Assembly: GCF_000499385.1 (NCBI RefSeq) | Contig: NW_013654527.1 | Coordinates: 1-20,138, forward strand | Direction: 5' to 3' | Origin: Eimeria necatrix | Taxonomy: Eukaryota > Apicomplexa > Conoidasida > Eucoccidiorida > Eimeriidae | Length of the DNA stretch: 20,138 bases | Part shown: piece after piece, positions 1 to 13,425 of the stretch | Numbering within the stretch: position 1 is the first letter of the stretch | How the letters are laid out: each line of letters starts with the position of its first letter | Notes under the pieces: generated by a model | Database searches by the model: none | What the model was told of the DNA's origin: nothing | The model's input: only the letters and a program-made list of their open reading frames with translations | Program-made: the position numbers and the translations under genes

Positions 1-2711
<2,711 letters not shown>

Positions 2712-2844
2712 ACCCTAAACCCTAGCAAACCCTAAACCCTCATTTGGTGTTTTAGCCCCTTAGGGCTTTTCTCCCTAACTAATTTACCAAGCTGCCACTG
2801 TGCAGCAGCAGTGAGGGTCTTCGCAATATTTTCGTTTGGAAACT

Positions 2845-2857
2845 TGCTGCTGCTGCT

Positions 2858-2890
<33 letters not shown>

Positions 2891-2983
2891 CACTCTGTGC
2901 GACGAGAGCTGTTGCTGCTGTGAGTGCGCTGCTACTCTCGCTGCTGCCGTCAGCACCGCAGCAGCAGCAGCAGCAGCAGCAGC

Positions 2984-3026
<43 letters not shown>

Positions 3027-3163
3027 TGTCTGGCTGTTTTTGCTGCTATTCTGTAATCATATTTTGTTGGTTCTTTAGTGTGTGTACCTTAAACTCTTGC
3101 CGTTGGCTTTGCTGCTGCAGTGCTGCTGCAGCGGCGGTTTGCTGATGCTGCTGCAGCAGCGGT

Positions 3164-3197
<34 letters not shown>

Positions 3198-3205
3198 AGC
3201 AGCGC
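2845..3205. repeat. CAG/CTG trinucleotide cluster
   Basis: Perfect and near-perfect CAG tracts occur at about 2859-2889 and 2958-3024, with CTG tracts at about 2845-2859 and 3164-3196. Junctions such as CTGCTGCAGCAG make short inverted repeats able to fold into hairpins. The cluster lies downstream of the PKG stop codon and all frames through it are homopolymeric, so no protein is called. Confidence 0.85.
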
Positions 3206-3381
3206 GAAGCCAGACTTGAGCCCGCGTAGGGTCTTTTCGATTGCTGCAGCTGTTGACGGAGAGTCTATTAATTGTTTTATATAAATTACAAATTAAAAAT
3301 AAAATAAAAATAAAAATAAAAATAATTAGAAATGATGTTAATTACAATTTATTACTTTTAGTCGGGAAAAAATATAATTCG

Positions 3382-3508
3382 GATTCGTAGGGCCAAAGAC
3401 AGCTTGCTACATTTCTAGGGTTTAGGGTTTAGGGTTTAGGGTTTACGCAAGCCTTCCTCACACAGATTCGTAGGGCGGAAGACAGCTTCCTAATTTCTAG
3501 GGTTTAGA
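3382..3508 (+). repeat. Duplicated 40-bp segment next to heptamers
   Basis: GATTCGTAGGG...GACAGCTT...TTTCTAGGGTTTAG occurs at 3382-3424 and again at 3465-3508 with a few substitutions. The copies are 83 bp apart. Both run directly into TTTAGGG copies, so the heptamer forms one edge of the duplicated unit. No coding role is seen. Confidence 0.75.
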
Positions 3509-3735
3509 TAGGAGGGTTTGGGGTTTGGCATTTAGGGCTTAGGGTTTAGCATTTAGGGTTTAGGGTTTAGCATTTAGGGTTTAGGGTTTAGGGTTTTCGA
3601 GACCAAATGAACTAAGCTTCACCAAACTTCAAAACAAAGTCGAAAATGAAAACCCAAAAGAGCCTCAAATCATTTGCCCAGCTGGGGGGCCCCCTGGGGG
3701 CCCCCAAGACCCCCTGGGGGACCCCCTGGGGACTC

Positions 3736-4040
3736 TCATACCCAACAGGGTACAGGGGGCCCCCTTGGGGCCCCCTGTACCCAACAGGGGCCCCTGTGGG
3801 GCCCCCTATACCCAAAAGGGGCCCCCATGGGGCCCCCCAAACCCAAAAGGGGCCCCCATGGGGCCCCTCAAACCCAAAAGGGGCCCCCGTGGGGCCCCTT
3901 ATACCCAAAAGGGGCCCCCACGGGGGCCCCTATACCCAAGAAAGGCCCTTCGGGGGCCCCTAGACACAAGAGGGGCCCCCTTGGGGCCCCCTATCCCCAA
4001 GAGGGGCCCCTGTTCTGGGGGCCCCCTGGACCCAAAAGGG
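3736..4040. repeat. GC-rich 31-bp minisatellite (ACCCAAAAGGGGCCCCC core)
   Basis: Units starting ACCCAAAAGGGGCCCC begin at 3810, 3841, 3872, 3903 and 3934, exactly 31 bp apart, with diverged units before (3740, 3779) and after (about 3964, 3995). Each carries GGGGCCCC palindromes. Because 31 is not a multiple of three, each frame cycles through all three readings of the unit, giving Gly/Pro/Ala-rich open frames on both strands. These are judged to be repeat shadows and not genes. Confidence 0.85.
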
Positions 4041-4243
4041 GCCCCCGGGGGGCCCCAGGGGGCCCACAAGACAGAAAGGGACTTCTTGAAAATCCCAGGA
4101 AGGCCATTAAAGCCAACCTGGGTACTTCAGGGGGCCCCCAAAATCAGAACGGCCCCTGGGGGCCCCTGGGGGCCCCTGGGGGCCTCAGGGGGCCCCCAGG
4201 GGCCTCTGGGGGCCCCTGGAGGCCCCGGGGGGCCCCCCAGCCC

Positions 4244-4651
4244 TCACTGACTCGCGGCCCCTGGCTGGGGGCCCTCCAGGGGGCCCCCCTCCTGTGGGGT
4301 CCCCCCTGTTGAGTCTGGTGAGGAGGGTCCATGGGGGCCCCCCAGGGGAGATTCTGCAGCAGGGGGCCCCTGGGGGGCCCCCCCTGTTGACTCTCTTGGA
4401 GGTGGGGGCCCCTGGGGGGCCCCCCCAGTTGAGCCTGTAGAGGGGGCCCCCGAGCCCCCCTGAAGGGCCTCCTGGGGGCCCCCCTGGGGGTCCCCTTCAG
4501 GGGCCTCGTTAGGGGCCCCCTCGGGGGCCCCCTCGGGGGCCCCCTCGGGGGCCCCCTGGGGGGCCCCCTGGGGGGCCCCCTGGGGGGCCCCCTGGGGGGC
4601 CCCCTGGGGGGCCCCCTGGGGGGCCCCCTGGGGGGCCTCCAGTTGCTGGGG
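4244..4651 (-). CDS. Lon C-terminal Ala-Pro-Gln-Gly extension
   Basis: The conserved Lon C-terminus ([19 protein letters not shown]) ends at about 4652, where most Lon proteins stop. Here the frame stays open for about 135 more codons to TGA at 4244-4246. The first part is a 12-bp repeat (CAGGGGGCCCCC sense, QGAP), about nine copies, then EGAP copies, then a diverged Pro/Gly/Ser-rich tail. Whether it is translated or removed by an unseen splice cannot be told from sequence alone. Confidence 0.7.
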   Translation of the reverse strand, partial: PQQLEAPQGAPQGAPQGAPQGAPQGAPQGAPQGAPEGAPEGAPEGAPNEAPEGDPQGGPQEALQGGSGAPSTGSTGGAPQGPPPPRESTGGAPQGPPAAESPLGGPHGPSSPDSTGGTPQEGGPLEGPQPGAASQ

Positions 4652-7600
4652 AAACGCTATATTGAAAACTTGGTCATAATCATCTACGAAGTGGACATCG
4701 AGGCCCTCCTGAGGAACCCAAACCCTAAACCCTAAACCCTAAACCCTAAGTCTGCCAAGCTGCAGAGGGCAGGCGTAAATTTCCACTCCTTGCGAGGCTT
4801 TACAAAGGGTTTAGGGTTTAGGATTGAGGGTTTAGGGTTTAGGGTTGAGGGTTTAGGGTTTGGGGTTTAGCTGACCTTCACATTAGGAGGAAGCTCTTCG
4901 AAGTCTCGCATGTTTCCCCGCGGGAAGATTAGGGTCTGCAGTTCAAACCACGATTTAGGGTTTAGGGCTTAGGGCTAGGGTTTGGAAGTTCCAGAGAATA
5001 ACGTTTCAGAATCACCCACGGCGTGCTGCTTTGAAGGGCTAAGGGTTTAGGGTTTAGGGTTTAGGGTTTAGGGTTTACCTTCAGGTTCTCGCGTTTCGCC
5101 GCAATAACTTTTTCCTTGATGCCACCCACCTTCAGGACCTTGCCTGAGCAGAAAAGGGTTTAGGGTTTAGGGTTTAGGGTTTAGGGTTTCTCCAGGTCTG
5201 CGGCTTGACGCTGAGCTCTTCGAAGAGCTCCACACTCAGAGTGCGGCAGATATAGCTGCCCTGGCGACTGACAGTTAGGGTTTAGGCTTTAGGGTTTAGG
5301 GTTTAGGGTTTAGGGTTTACCTGTGAGCGTGAGCTCTCCAGTCATCGCTAAGTCGGGTTTAGGGTTTAGATTTAATGCCAAAGAAAGAAGAGCAGAAGCA
5401 AGAGTGACTCCAGCAGAGGGGCCGTCTTTGGGCGTTGCGCCTGCGCCGCACGAGGGTTTAGGGTTTAGGGTTTAGGGTTTAGGGTTTAGGGTTTGGGGGT
5501 TCTGGCGGCCGGCGCCCTCCTGAGCGAGGGTTTAGGGTTTAGGGTTTAGGGTTTAGCGCTGGGGGGCCGTTCGGTCCGCCGCGCGAGTGCGAAGAGCCGA
5601 ACCCCTACGCGCCTACGACTTGCGAGGGTTTAGGGTTTAGGGTTTAGGGTTTAGGGTTTGGGACCTTCGGGGACATGCAGATGAATGGCGCTTTCAAACA
5701 AATAATTGTTATTAGGGTTTTGCTTTTTTATAAACCCTCGCGAAAAGGTCATAGCGATTTCGCAACTCTCATTCATCACTCCTCCCAGCTGCCCCGTCAC
5801 TTTCAAACTGCCCCCAGTCCTGCGCACAAACCCTAAACCCTAAACCCTAAACCCTAAACCCTAAACCCTAAACCCTAAACCCTAAACCCTAAAAAGCAGG
5901 AGCTGCCCACCGCCTAGGTTTGGTGCTGCTTAAACCCCCGCGCGCTGCGGCGGGCCTCGCCACTCGCCGCTGAGGCTCCTTTAGGGTTTAGGGTTTAGGG
6001 TTTAGGGTTTAGGGTTTACGATTTGAAGTCCCCTTTCGAGGGTTTAGAGCTGCCCTGCTCTGCGCTCCTCCCAACAGCTTCCACAAATATCACAGCGCCT
6101 CCCATTGCCGTCCAGGCCAGGCCCATGACCACTCCTGCGGGCAAAAATAGGGTTTAGGGTTTAGGGTTTAGGGTTTAGGGTTTAGGGTTTGGGCGAAGGC
6201 ACTGGGGGTTTGGGACCTAGCGAGGGTTTGGAGCCGAAGGAGAACTATGCAGCCCTTCGGTAATAGCGGCGAGGGTTTAGGGCTTTGGGGCCAAAAGACT
6301 TCAGGGCAGAACTAGGGTTTAGGGTTTAGGGTTTAGGGTTTAGGGCTTGAGTGTAGGCAGCAAGAACTAATCAGCTGTTAGAAAAACGCTAAACGAGGGT
6401 TTAGGGTTTTGGTGGACCCTCGACGGCCTAGAGACTGCAGAGTCCAGTAGGGTTTAGCGTTTAGGGTCAGCGAGGGTTTAGGGTTTAGGGTTTAGGGTTT
6501 AGGGTTTAGGGTTACCGGGCTGTGTTCTTTCAAAAAGACGGGAAGAAGTCCACGGCGGCTGGTCGACGAACTTCGTGAGGTTTTCCTCGGTTACTAAAAC
6601 TGCGTCTGTTTCCTTCCTGCCTCGCAAACCCTAAACCCTAAACCCTAAACCCTAAACCCTAAACCCTAAACCCTAAACCCTAAACCCTAAACCCCTAAAC
6701 CCTAAACCCTAAACCCTAAACCCTAAACCCTAAACCCTAAACCCTAAACCCTAAACCCTAAAACAAAACCCTAAACCCTAAACCCTAAACCCTAAACCCT
6801 AAACCCTAAACCCTAAACCCTAAACCCTAAACCGCAAACCCTAAACCCTAAACCCTAAACCCTAAACCCTAAACCCTAAACCCTAAACCCTAAGCTGACC
6901 ACTGCAGTTGTGTGGCTGCAGCGGCGCTGCTGCCGTCTGGCCGCGGCGCAGGGCGGCAGGGGCTTTGCTGGCCCGCGCAGGTCTCCGGGGCCGCCGGCCC
7001 GGAGCCTAGGGCTAGGGTTTAGGGTTTAGGGTTTAGGGTTTAGGGTTTACCGGACGATGGCGAGGGCCGCTCTTCTGAAAAGCTTTTCTATGCACTTCGA
7101 TAAAGATCTAACCCCCGCCTCTCTGGCGTAGTCCCGGACAATAACATTGAGGGCTGAGGGTTCAATGGAAACCCTCGAGTCGTTCAAGCCTGCGCCAAAC
7201 CCTAAACCCTAAACCCTAAACCCTAAATCCTAAACCCTAAACCCTGAACCCTAGCGGTCTCCAAGCTGCAGCCGCGGAGTCCTCTGGCCAGCGGTTACAA
7301 TTCAGGGTTTAGGGTTTGGGGTTTAGCGGAGCCGGGACGCGCCGCCGGATTAGGGTTTAGGGTTTAGGGTTTAGGGTTTAGGGTTTGCCTGTAGCCTCTG
7401 CCGTCTTGGGAATCAAATACTGCTTTGCAATTGAGACTTTCTCTTCGTGTATATATCCAGCAATCCGAATTAGCTCCATGCGGTCCAGCAGCGGCCCTGC
7501 CAACAAACCCTAAACCCTAAACCCTAAACCCTAAACCCTAAACCCTAAACCCTAAACCCTGAGTGGAAAACCCTAAACCCCAGCAGGACAGCAGCAGCTC

Positions 7601-10600
7601 TCTCGGGCGAGCACCGAGAGTTCTCAGCGGCGCTGCCCGCAGGCCCCATCGCGCGCGCCGAACCAGCAGGGCTTAGGGTTTAGGGTTTAGGGTTTAGGGT
7701 TTAGGGTTTGGACCTGGAATGGCGTCTTGGGCGTTGGCCGTGCACACAAACAAAACCCTCGACAAGTCCACAGGGGCATCCACGTAATGGTCTCGAAATA
7801 AATTGTTTTGAGAAGGGTCGAGAACTTCGAGGAGTGCGGAGGCGGGGTCTCCTCGAAAGTCCCTCCCCTGCGCAAACCCTAAACCCTAAACCCTAAACCC
7901 TAAACCCTAAACCCCAGCCCCAGGCCCCGCGCCCAGCGCCCCAACCCCCAAACCCGCGAATAACCCCAAACCCTAAACCCTAGACCCTACGCGCCACGGC
8001 CCGCCTGCATCGCACTGCCTCCCTGAGCAGGGAGTAGGGTTTAGGGTTTAGGGTTTAGGGTTTAGGGTTTACGAGTTTGTCAATCTCGTCCAAAACTATC
8101 AAAGGATTCATTGTTCCCGATAACTTCAAAGCGTTTATTATTTTTCCCGGAAGCGCCCCGATGTAAGTTCGGCGGTGGCCCCGCAGCTCGGCCACGTCAA
8201 ACAAACCCCCTGCGCCAAAACCCTAAACCCTAAACCCTAAACCCTAAACCCTAAACCCTAAACCCTAAACCCTAAGCCATTAGCGGCGCGCCCTGCGCGG
8301 CGCAGCCGCACCCCAGACAAGAATAACCGCGCGGTGTTGGCACTCTGGAGCCCGCGGCTGCGCTTTGGAAACCAGGACCTAGGGTTTAGGGTTTAGGGTT
8401 TACGGATTAGGGTTTAGGGTTTAGGGTTTACCTAGAGATATGCGGTAGTACTTTCGCTTCAAAGCCCTCGCAATACTCTCCGCTACGGAGGTCTTGCCCA
8501 CCCCAGGGGGACCCACGAAACACAGAATCTTGCCCTGAACCGCAAAACCCTAAACCCTAAACCCTAAACCCTAAACCCTAAACCCTAAACCCTAAACCCT
8601 AAAGCCTCGGTGCGCCCTAGCGCGCTGCAGCTGGGCAAAACACCAAAGCACTGTCCTACAAACGGTCTAGCTGCCTCGCTGCAGCCCTAAACCCTAAACC
8701 CTAAACCCTAAACCCTACACCCTAATCAAGCGTGTTCTCGAAAAATCAGGGTTTAGGGTTTAGGGTTTACTTGGGAATCCTTCTTCAGAATGTTGACAGC
8801 GATAAACTCTAAAATGCGTTTCTTTACATCCTCGAGGCCAAAGTGGTCTCTGTCTAAAACCCTCGCGGCCTCTTCAATGTCTGCTCGCAAACCCAAACCC
8901 CAAACCCTAAAGCCTAAACCCTAAACCCTAAACCCTAGGCCCCAACCCTCAAACCCTGAAACGCAAACCCTAGGCTCTCAGGCCTCTGTTTGGCCCTGCC
9001 GCATCACCTCTCTGCTGGCTTTTGGGGGTTTAGGACTTAGGGTTTTGAACGCCTAAACCCTCCACTTCAGGGCAAAAGGCTCCAAACCCTAAATTAGGGT
9101 TTAGGGTTTAGGGTTTGGCCCTCACCTGTGCAGTCCGTGGTGTACTCTCCCCAAGGCAGCTTCAGCAGGTTTTCAATATAAGCTCGGCAGACATGAAATT
9201 CAGAAGAAGACTGGTCTAGAGAAGAGAGTTTGTTGAGCTCGCTAGTCACCGCCTAAACCACAAATTAGGGTTTAGGGTTTAGGGTTTAGAGTTTGCTGCA
9301 GTCGCTTCTCAGCTGCCAGGAGAATCCGATAGCCGCACCGGCAAAGTTGAAGCGGTGGCACTCTGATCTACGCACCGCCCAAGTAAGGGTTTAGGGTTTA
9401 GGGTTTAGGGTTTAGGGTTTAGGGTTTGCTTCTTGCCTTTTGAACCTCTTCGTTCATGAAGGCTTCCTTTTTAGCGAACAGCTCGCGGAATTGCTGCAGA
9501 GAAAGCACTAAGCCCTTAGCCGCAAACCCTAAACCCTAGACCCTAAACCCTAAATAATAAGCTGTAAACCCCAAACCCTAAACCCTAAACCCTAGACGGC
9601 AAACCCTAAATCCTAGCAGGCTGCACAAGTGCTGCAGCTTGAGGGCGCATCTTGGGCGTGGGGAAAAGCCGCGGCTTCGGGCCAAAGGCGAAAGCTTAGG
9701 GTTTAGGGTTTAGGGTTTAGGGTTTAGGGTTTACGTCGACGATTGATTCTTTGTCTTCTTTATTAAACCCTAATTCTTTTTTAATTAACTTCAGCTGCTC
9801 ATGCAGCAAAAACTTCCGCTGCACTCTCATCACTTTGTCTTCTACTTGGGCCTTCACGTGGACCTGCGCCGCAAACCCTAAACCCTAAACCCTAAACCCT
9901 AAACCCTAAACCCTAAACCCTAAACCCTAAACCCTAGGCGGTTCGGGGAGAGGGAAGCGTGGGCAGCAGAGACGTCAGGTTTTTAAAACTGTTGGTGCAG
10001 TGCTTTGGGCATAGAGGATTTAAGGTTAGGGTTTAGGGTTTAGGGTTTAGGGTTTAGGGTTTAGGGTTTAGACTTACTTGTAGCTTGGCAAATTCCAAGT
10101 CTTTCTTTGCAATCTGCAGAACGAGCATCAGCCGCTTCTCAATATCTTCTTCCTGAACAAACAAACCCTAAACCCTAAACCCTAGCTCTAAACCCTAAAC
10201 CCTAAACCCTAAACCCTCAGCATGGCCCGCCTGCCCTAAACCCCATCCTTAAAGACCAGGGTTCCAGCTTCAGTATCTCCGCGCTGCAGCTGCCAGGCCT
10301 CCTGGGGAATAGAATTAAGGGTTTAGGGTTTAGGGTTTAGGGTTTAGGGTTTAGGGTTTACGGCAAGCACAGCCTGCAGCTCGTCCCGTCGGGCGAAAGA
10401 AATCCCAGCCACCAAATCCGCCAACTTCTGGGGGTAGTCGATGTTGTAAAACCTTATAACCTACGACTCAAACCCTAAACCCTAAACCCTAAACCCTAAA
10501 CCCTAGCCGTAAACCCTGGGCCATGAGCGCCGGTGACTTTGCACTAAACCCTAAACCCTAAACCCTAGGCGCCGGTTACGTCAGTCGGCTTCGCAGTATA

Positions 10601-10780
10601 CCGCAGCAAGCAGCCCACACTGCCTCGGCCTCAAACCCTAAACCCTAAACCCTAAACCCTAAACCCTAAACCCTAAACCCTAACCCTCACTTGATCGAAG
10701 TGTTCTTTGTAAAAGTAGGATGTTTTGAGCAGCTCCTTCATGGTGGCTAATATCTCCAAATGCAGCATTCTAATTATGTT

Positions 10781-10834
<54 letters not shown>

Positions 10835-10910
10835 AGGACCCTCGCTGCTGCTTAGAGACGCAGAGACAGACTCGCGAGGAAATGACACAGAGACATACAG
10901 CAAAGCACTT

Positions 10911-10962
<52 letters not shown>

Positions 10963-11123
10963 GATGGGGCAAAGGCAGCAAAGTCCCAAGCTGCGAACCC
11001 GCAAGATCATCGACCCCCTGCTGCTGCTGCTGCTGCTCGTTTTGCTGCTGCTGCTGCTCCTGTTGCTGCTGCTGATGCTGCTGCTGCTCCTGTGAATCCA
11101 ACTCTACCTGCTTCTCAGCTCCC

Positions 11124-11155
<32 letters not shown>

Positions 11156-12537
11156 CTCAGAAGCAGCTGCTGCAGCATCTGTGTGCTGCTCGCCTGCTGC
11201 TGCTTCCTCTGACTCGACAGCAGCAGCCGCTGCTGCTGCTGGGGCCGCTGCTGCAGTCGGCTCTGCTGCTGCTGCTGCTGCTGCTGTGGCTGCTGCTGCT
11301 GCTGCGGCTTCTTCTGGTGACTGTGAAGGGCCCAGTAGCTTGATGCTGAGAAATTGAAAGCCCTAAACCCTAAACCCTAAACCCTAAACCCTAAACCCTA
11401 GAATGCTAAACCCTAGACCCTAAACCTGGACCGCTAAACCCAGGACCCTAATTGCATAGGCCTGCTGCGTACGCAAGAGCTTGCGCTTCTAACAGCTTAT
11501 TAGTGTTTAGGGTTTAGGGTTTAGGGTTTAGGGTTTAGGGTTTAGCAGCTAGGGTTCGGAGCTCCGCGAAAATATTGAGGGTTTGCAATTCCGCTGCCTC
11601 CGGCTCCAGCAGCAGCTTGTGCTGCAGGGGCTGCGAGGGTTTAGCGCCCGGGGCAGACGCCCTAGGGTTTAGGGTTTAGGGTTTAGGGTTTAGGGTTTAG
11701 GGTTTAGGGTTTACCGGCGGTAAGGCATTACTATGGCCTGGCCCCCCCGCTGCATTGGGTGTGGGGCCAAAGTCAGGAGGTGCAGCAAACAGCCCACATT
11801 ATGAATTTCATCAACAGAAGAAATGCTTCCTAAACGCAAACCCTAAACCCTAAACCCTAAACCCTAAACCCTAAACCCTAAGCCCTAAACCCTAAACCCT
11901 TTCGCCTGCGCTGCGCGCGCAGCCCCCGCGGAAGAACCGCGCAAACGCCCAAACCCTAAACCCTAAACCCTAAACCCTGCGCCCGGGCGGCACACGCCGC
12001 AGCCCCAAACCCTAAACCCTAAACCCTAAACCCTAAACCCTAAACCCTAAACCCTCACCTGCGTCTTCCCGCAGCCGCGCCCCCGGCTCCAATTCATCTT
12101 CAGGGTTTATTTCTTTCCGCAGCAAAAAACCCCCGACGAAGTCTCTCCAGCCGCCGCTGGTTTTAAGCCGCACCAGTTCTTCAAACAACTGCGCCAAACC
12201 CTAAACCCTAAACCCTAAACCCTAAACCCTAAACCCTAAACCCTCACGGTGGACATGCCCAGGCGCAACAAGCGCAGGTCTCGAAGCAACCTCTTGTCGC
12301 GGTGCGACAGCCTTTCTGCCCCCCGCAAACCCTAAACCCTAGACCCCGGAACGCGAACCCTAAACCCTAAACCCTAAACCCTAAACCCTAACCTCTTGGT
12401 CCGGTATCTGCAGCAGCTGATAAAACCCTGGAAAGGCGGGGCGACGGATAAGGCCAATTGCAGGAAGAGAAGGAAGGCTGGGAGGAGCAGCAGCAGAAAC
12501 AATAGAAGATATGTTGCTGCTGTCGCTGCCCCACGAG

Positions 12538-12584
<47 letters not shown>

Positions 12585-12648
12585 GTCTGGGTCTGCAGGG
12601 GGCCCCGGGGGCTGCGCGCCTGCTGCTGCTGCTGCGGGGGGGTCCGCG

Positions 12649-12682
<34 letters not shown>

Positions 12683-12903
12683 GGTTGCGACGCAGCAGCC
12701 GACCGATGCGGGCTGGAGAAGCCTCTGCTGCTGCTGCTGCTGCTGGTGATGCAGCAGCAGCAGCAGCTGCTGCTGCTGCAGCAGCGGCTGCTGCTGCTGC
12801 TGCAGAGGAAGCAACTCCCCTCTCTTCAGATCCAACAGGAGGCGGCGCTGCCTCCCCTGCTTCCTGCTGCAGCTTCTGCTGTTGCTGCTGTTGCTGTTGC
12901 TGC

Positions 12904-12940
<37 letters not shown>

Positions 12941-13388
12941 TCCTCGAGCGCCGGCCAAACGAAAAGTAGCGAGCTCCTCCGTAGGATTTGCTGCTGCTGC
13001 TGCTGCTGCTGAAGGTCAAGGCACCGTGGCTGCCACCTCTCCACTTTAGCTTGCTGCTGCTGCTGCTGCTGTGCAGGCTTGCGCTGCTGCTGCTGCTGCT
13101 GCTGCTGCAGCACGGGCTGCACAAGGGGAGTGAGCACACGACGCTGCTGCTGCTGCTGCTGCTGCTGCTGACAGTATGATGGCGCAGCAGAAAGAGAAGC
13201 TGCTGCGGCTGCCCCGATAGCCAAAGCTTTCTTGCAGCAGCAGGAGCAGCAGCAGCAGCAGCAGCAGCAGATGCTGCTGCTGCTGCTGCGCAGTGCTGCA
13301 TTTTCAATCTTCGCGGATCTCTTGGTGGTGGAGGTGCTGCTGCTGCTGCTGCACTTTGCTGATTTTGGTCCTGGTGGTTTGGCAGCTC

Positions 13389-13425
<37 letters not shown>

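Larger units (their letters stand above)
2712..4243. other. Convergent intergenic region between PKG and Lon
   Basis: No gene is supported here. It holds heptamers just after the PKG stop, CAG/CTG tracts (about 2845-3205), an AT-rich patch with AAATAA-like runs (about 3265-3380), two copies of a 40-bp segment (3382 and 3465), more TTTAGGG copies (3417-3596), and a GC-rich 31-bp minisatellite. Several overlapping reading frames stay open only because the repeats lack stops. The AT-rich patch could include 3'-end processing signals of PKG, but none is clear. Confidence 0.75.
4709..12392 (-). repeat. Heptamer arrays in the 22 Lon introns
   Basis: All 22 Lon introns contain AAACCCT or its complement. 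In the sense strand, 13 introns have AAACCCT at the 5' end and AGGGTTT at the 3' end: those following the exons ending at 11715, 10362, 10078, 9735, 9126, 8771, 8432, 8073, 7714, 7389, 7051, 6020 and 4876. The other nine have the same orientation at both ends. The middles are short GC-rich unique sequences without coding signal. Typical intron size is 150-430 bp. Confidence 0.85.

Noticed and set aside
2732..3145. Gln, Ala, Ser and Cys frames after the PKG stop
   Set aside because: They lie within CAG/CTG tracts in the 3' flank, without splice partners or conserved residues.
3612..4332. Gly/Pro/Ala-rich open frames on both strands
   Set aside because: They are products of a 31-bp stop-free repeat; no start context, no domain, and equal openness in all frames. 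Only the minus frame ending at 4244 is kept, because it continues the Lon exon.
5190..5275. Additional Lon exon between 5143 and 5321
   Set aside because: Exons 5321-5440 and 5079-5143 join in phase and give [15 protein letters not shown] without it; its frames match no Lon segment.
6625..6893. True chromosome end (telomere)
   Set aside because: Coding exons of the same gene flank the array on both sides in correct order and phase, so it is interstitial.
6895..7012. GC-rich block between heptamer arrays as a Lon exon
   Set aside because: Exons 7051-7189 and 6516-6616 join directly (AIVR-KETDAV) in phase, and the block has no matching protein sequence.
12316..12318. CAG acceptor for the second Lon exon
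   Set aside because: Starting at 12315 would give a phase that does not match the upstream donor at 12392; the TTTAG acceptor ending at 12332 keeps phase 0. This remains the least certain Lon joint.
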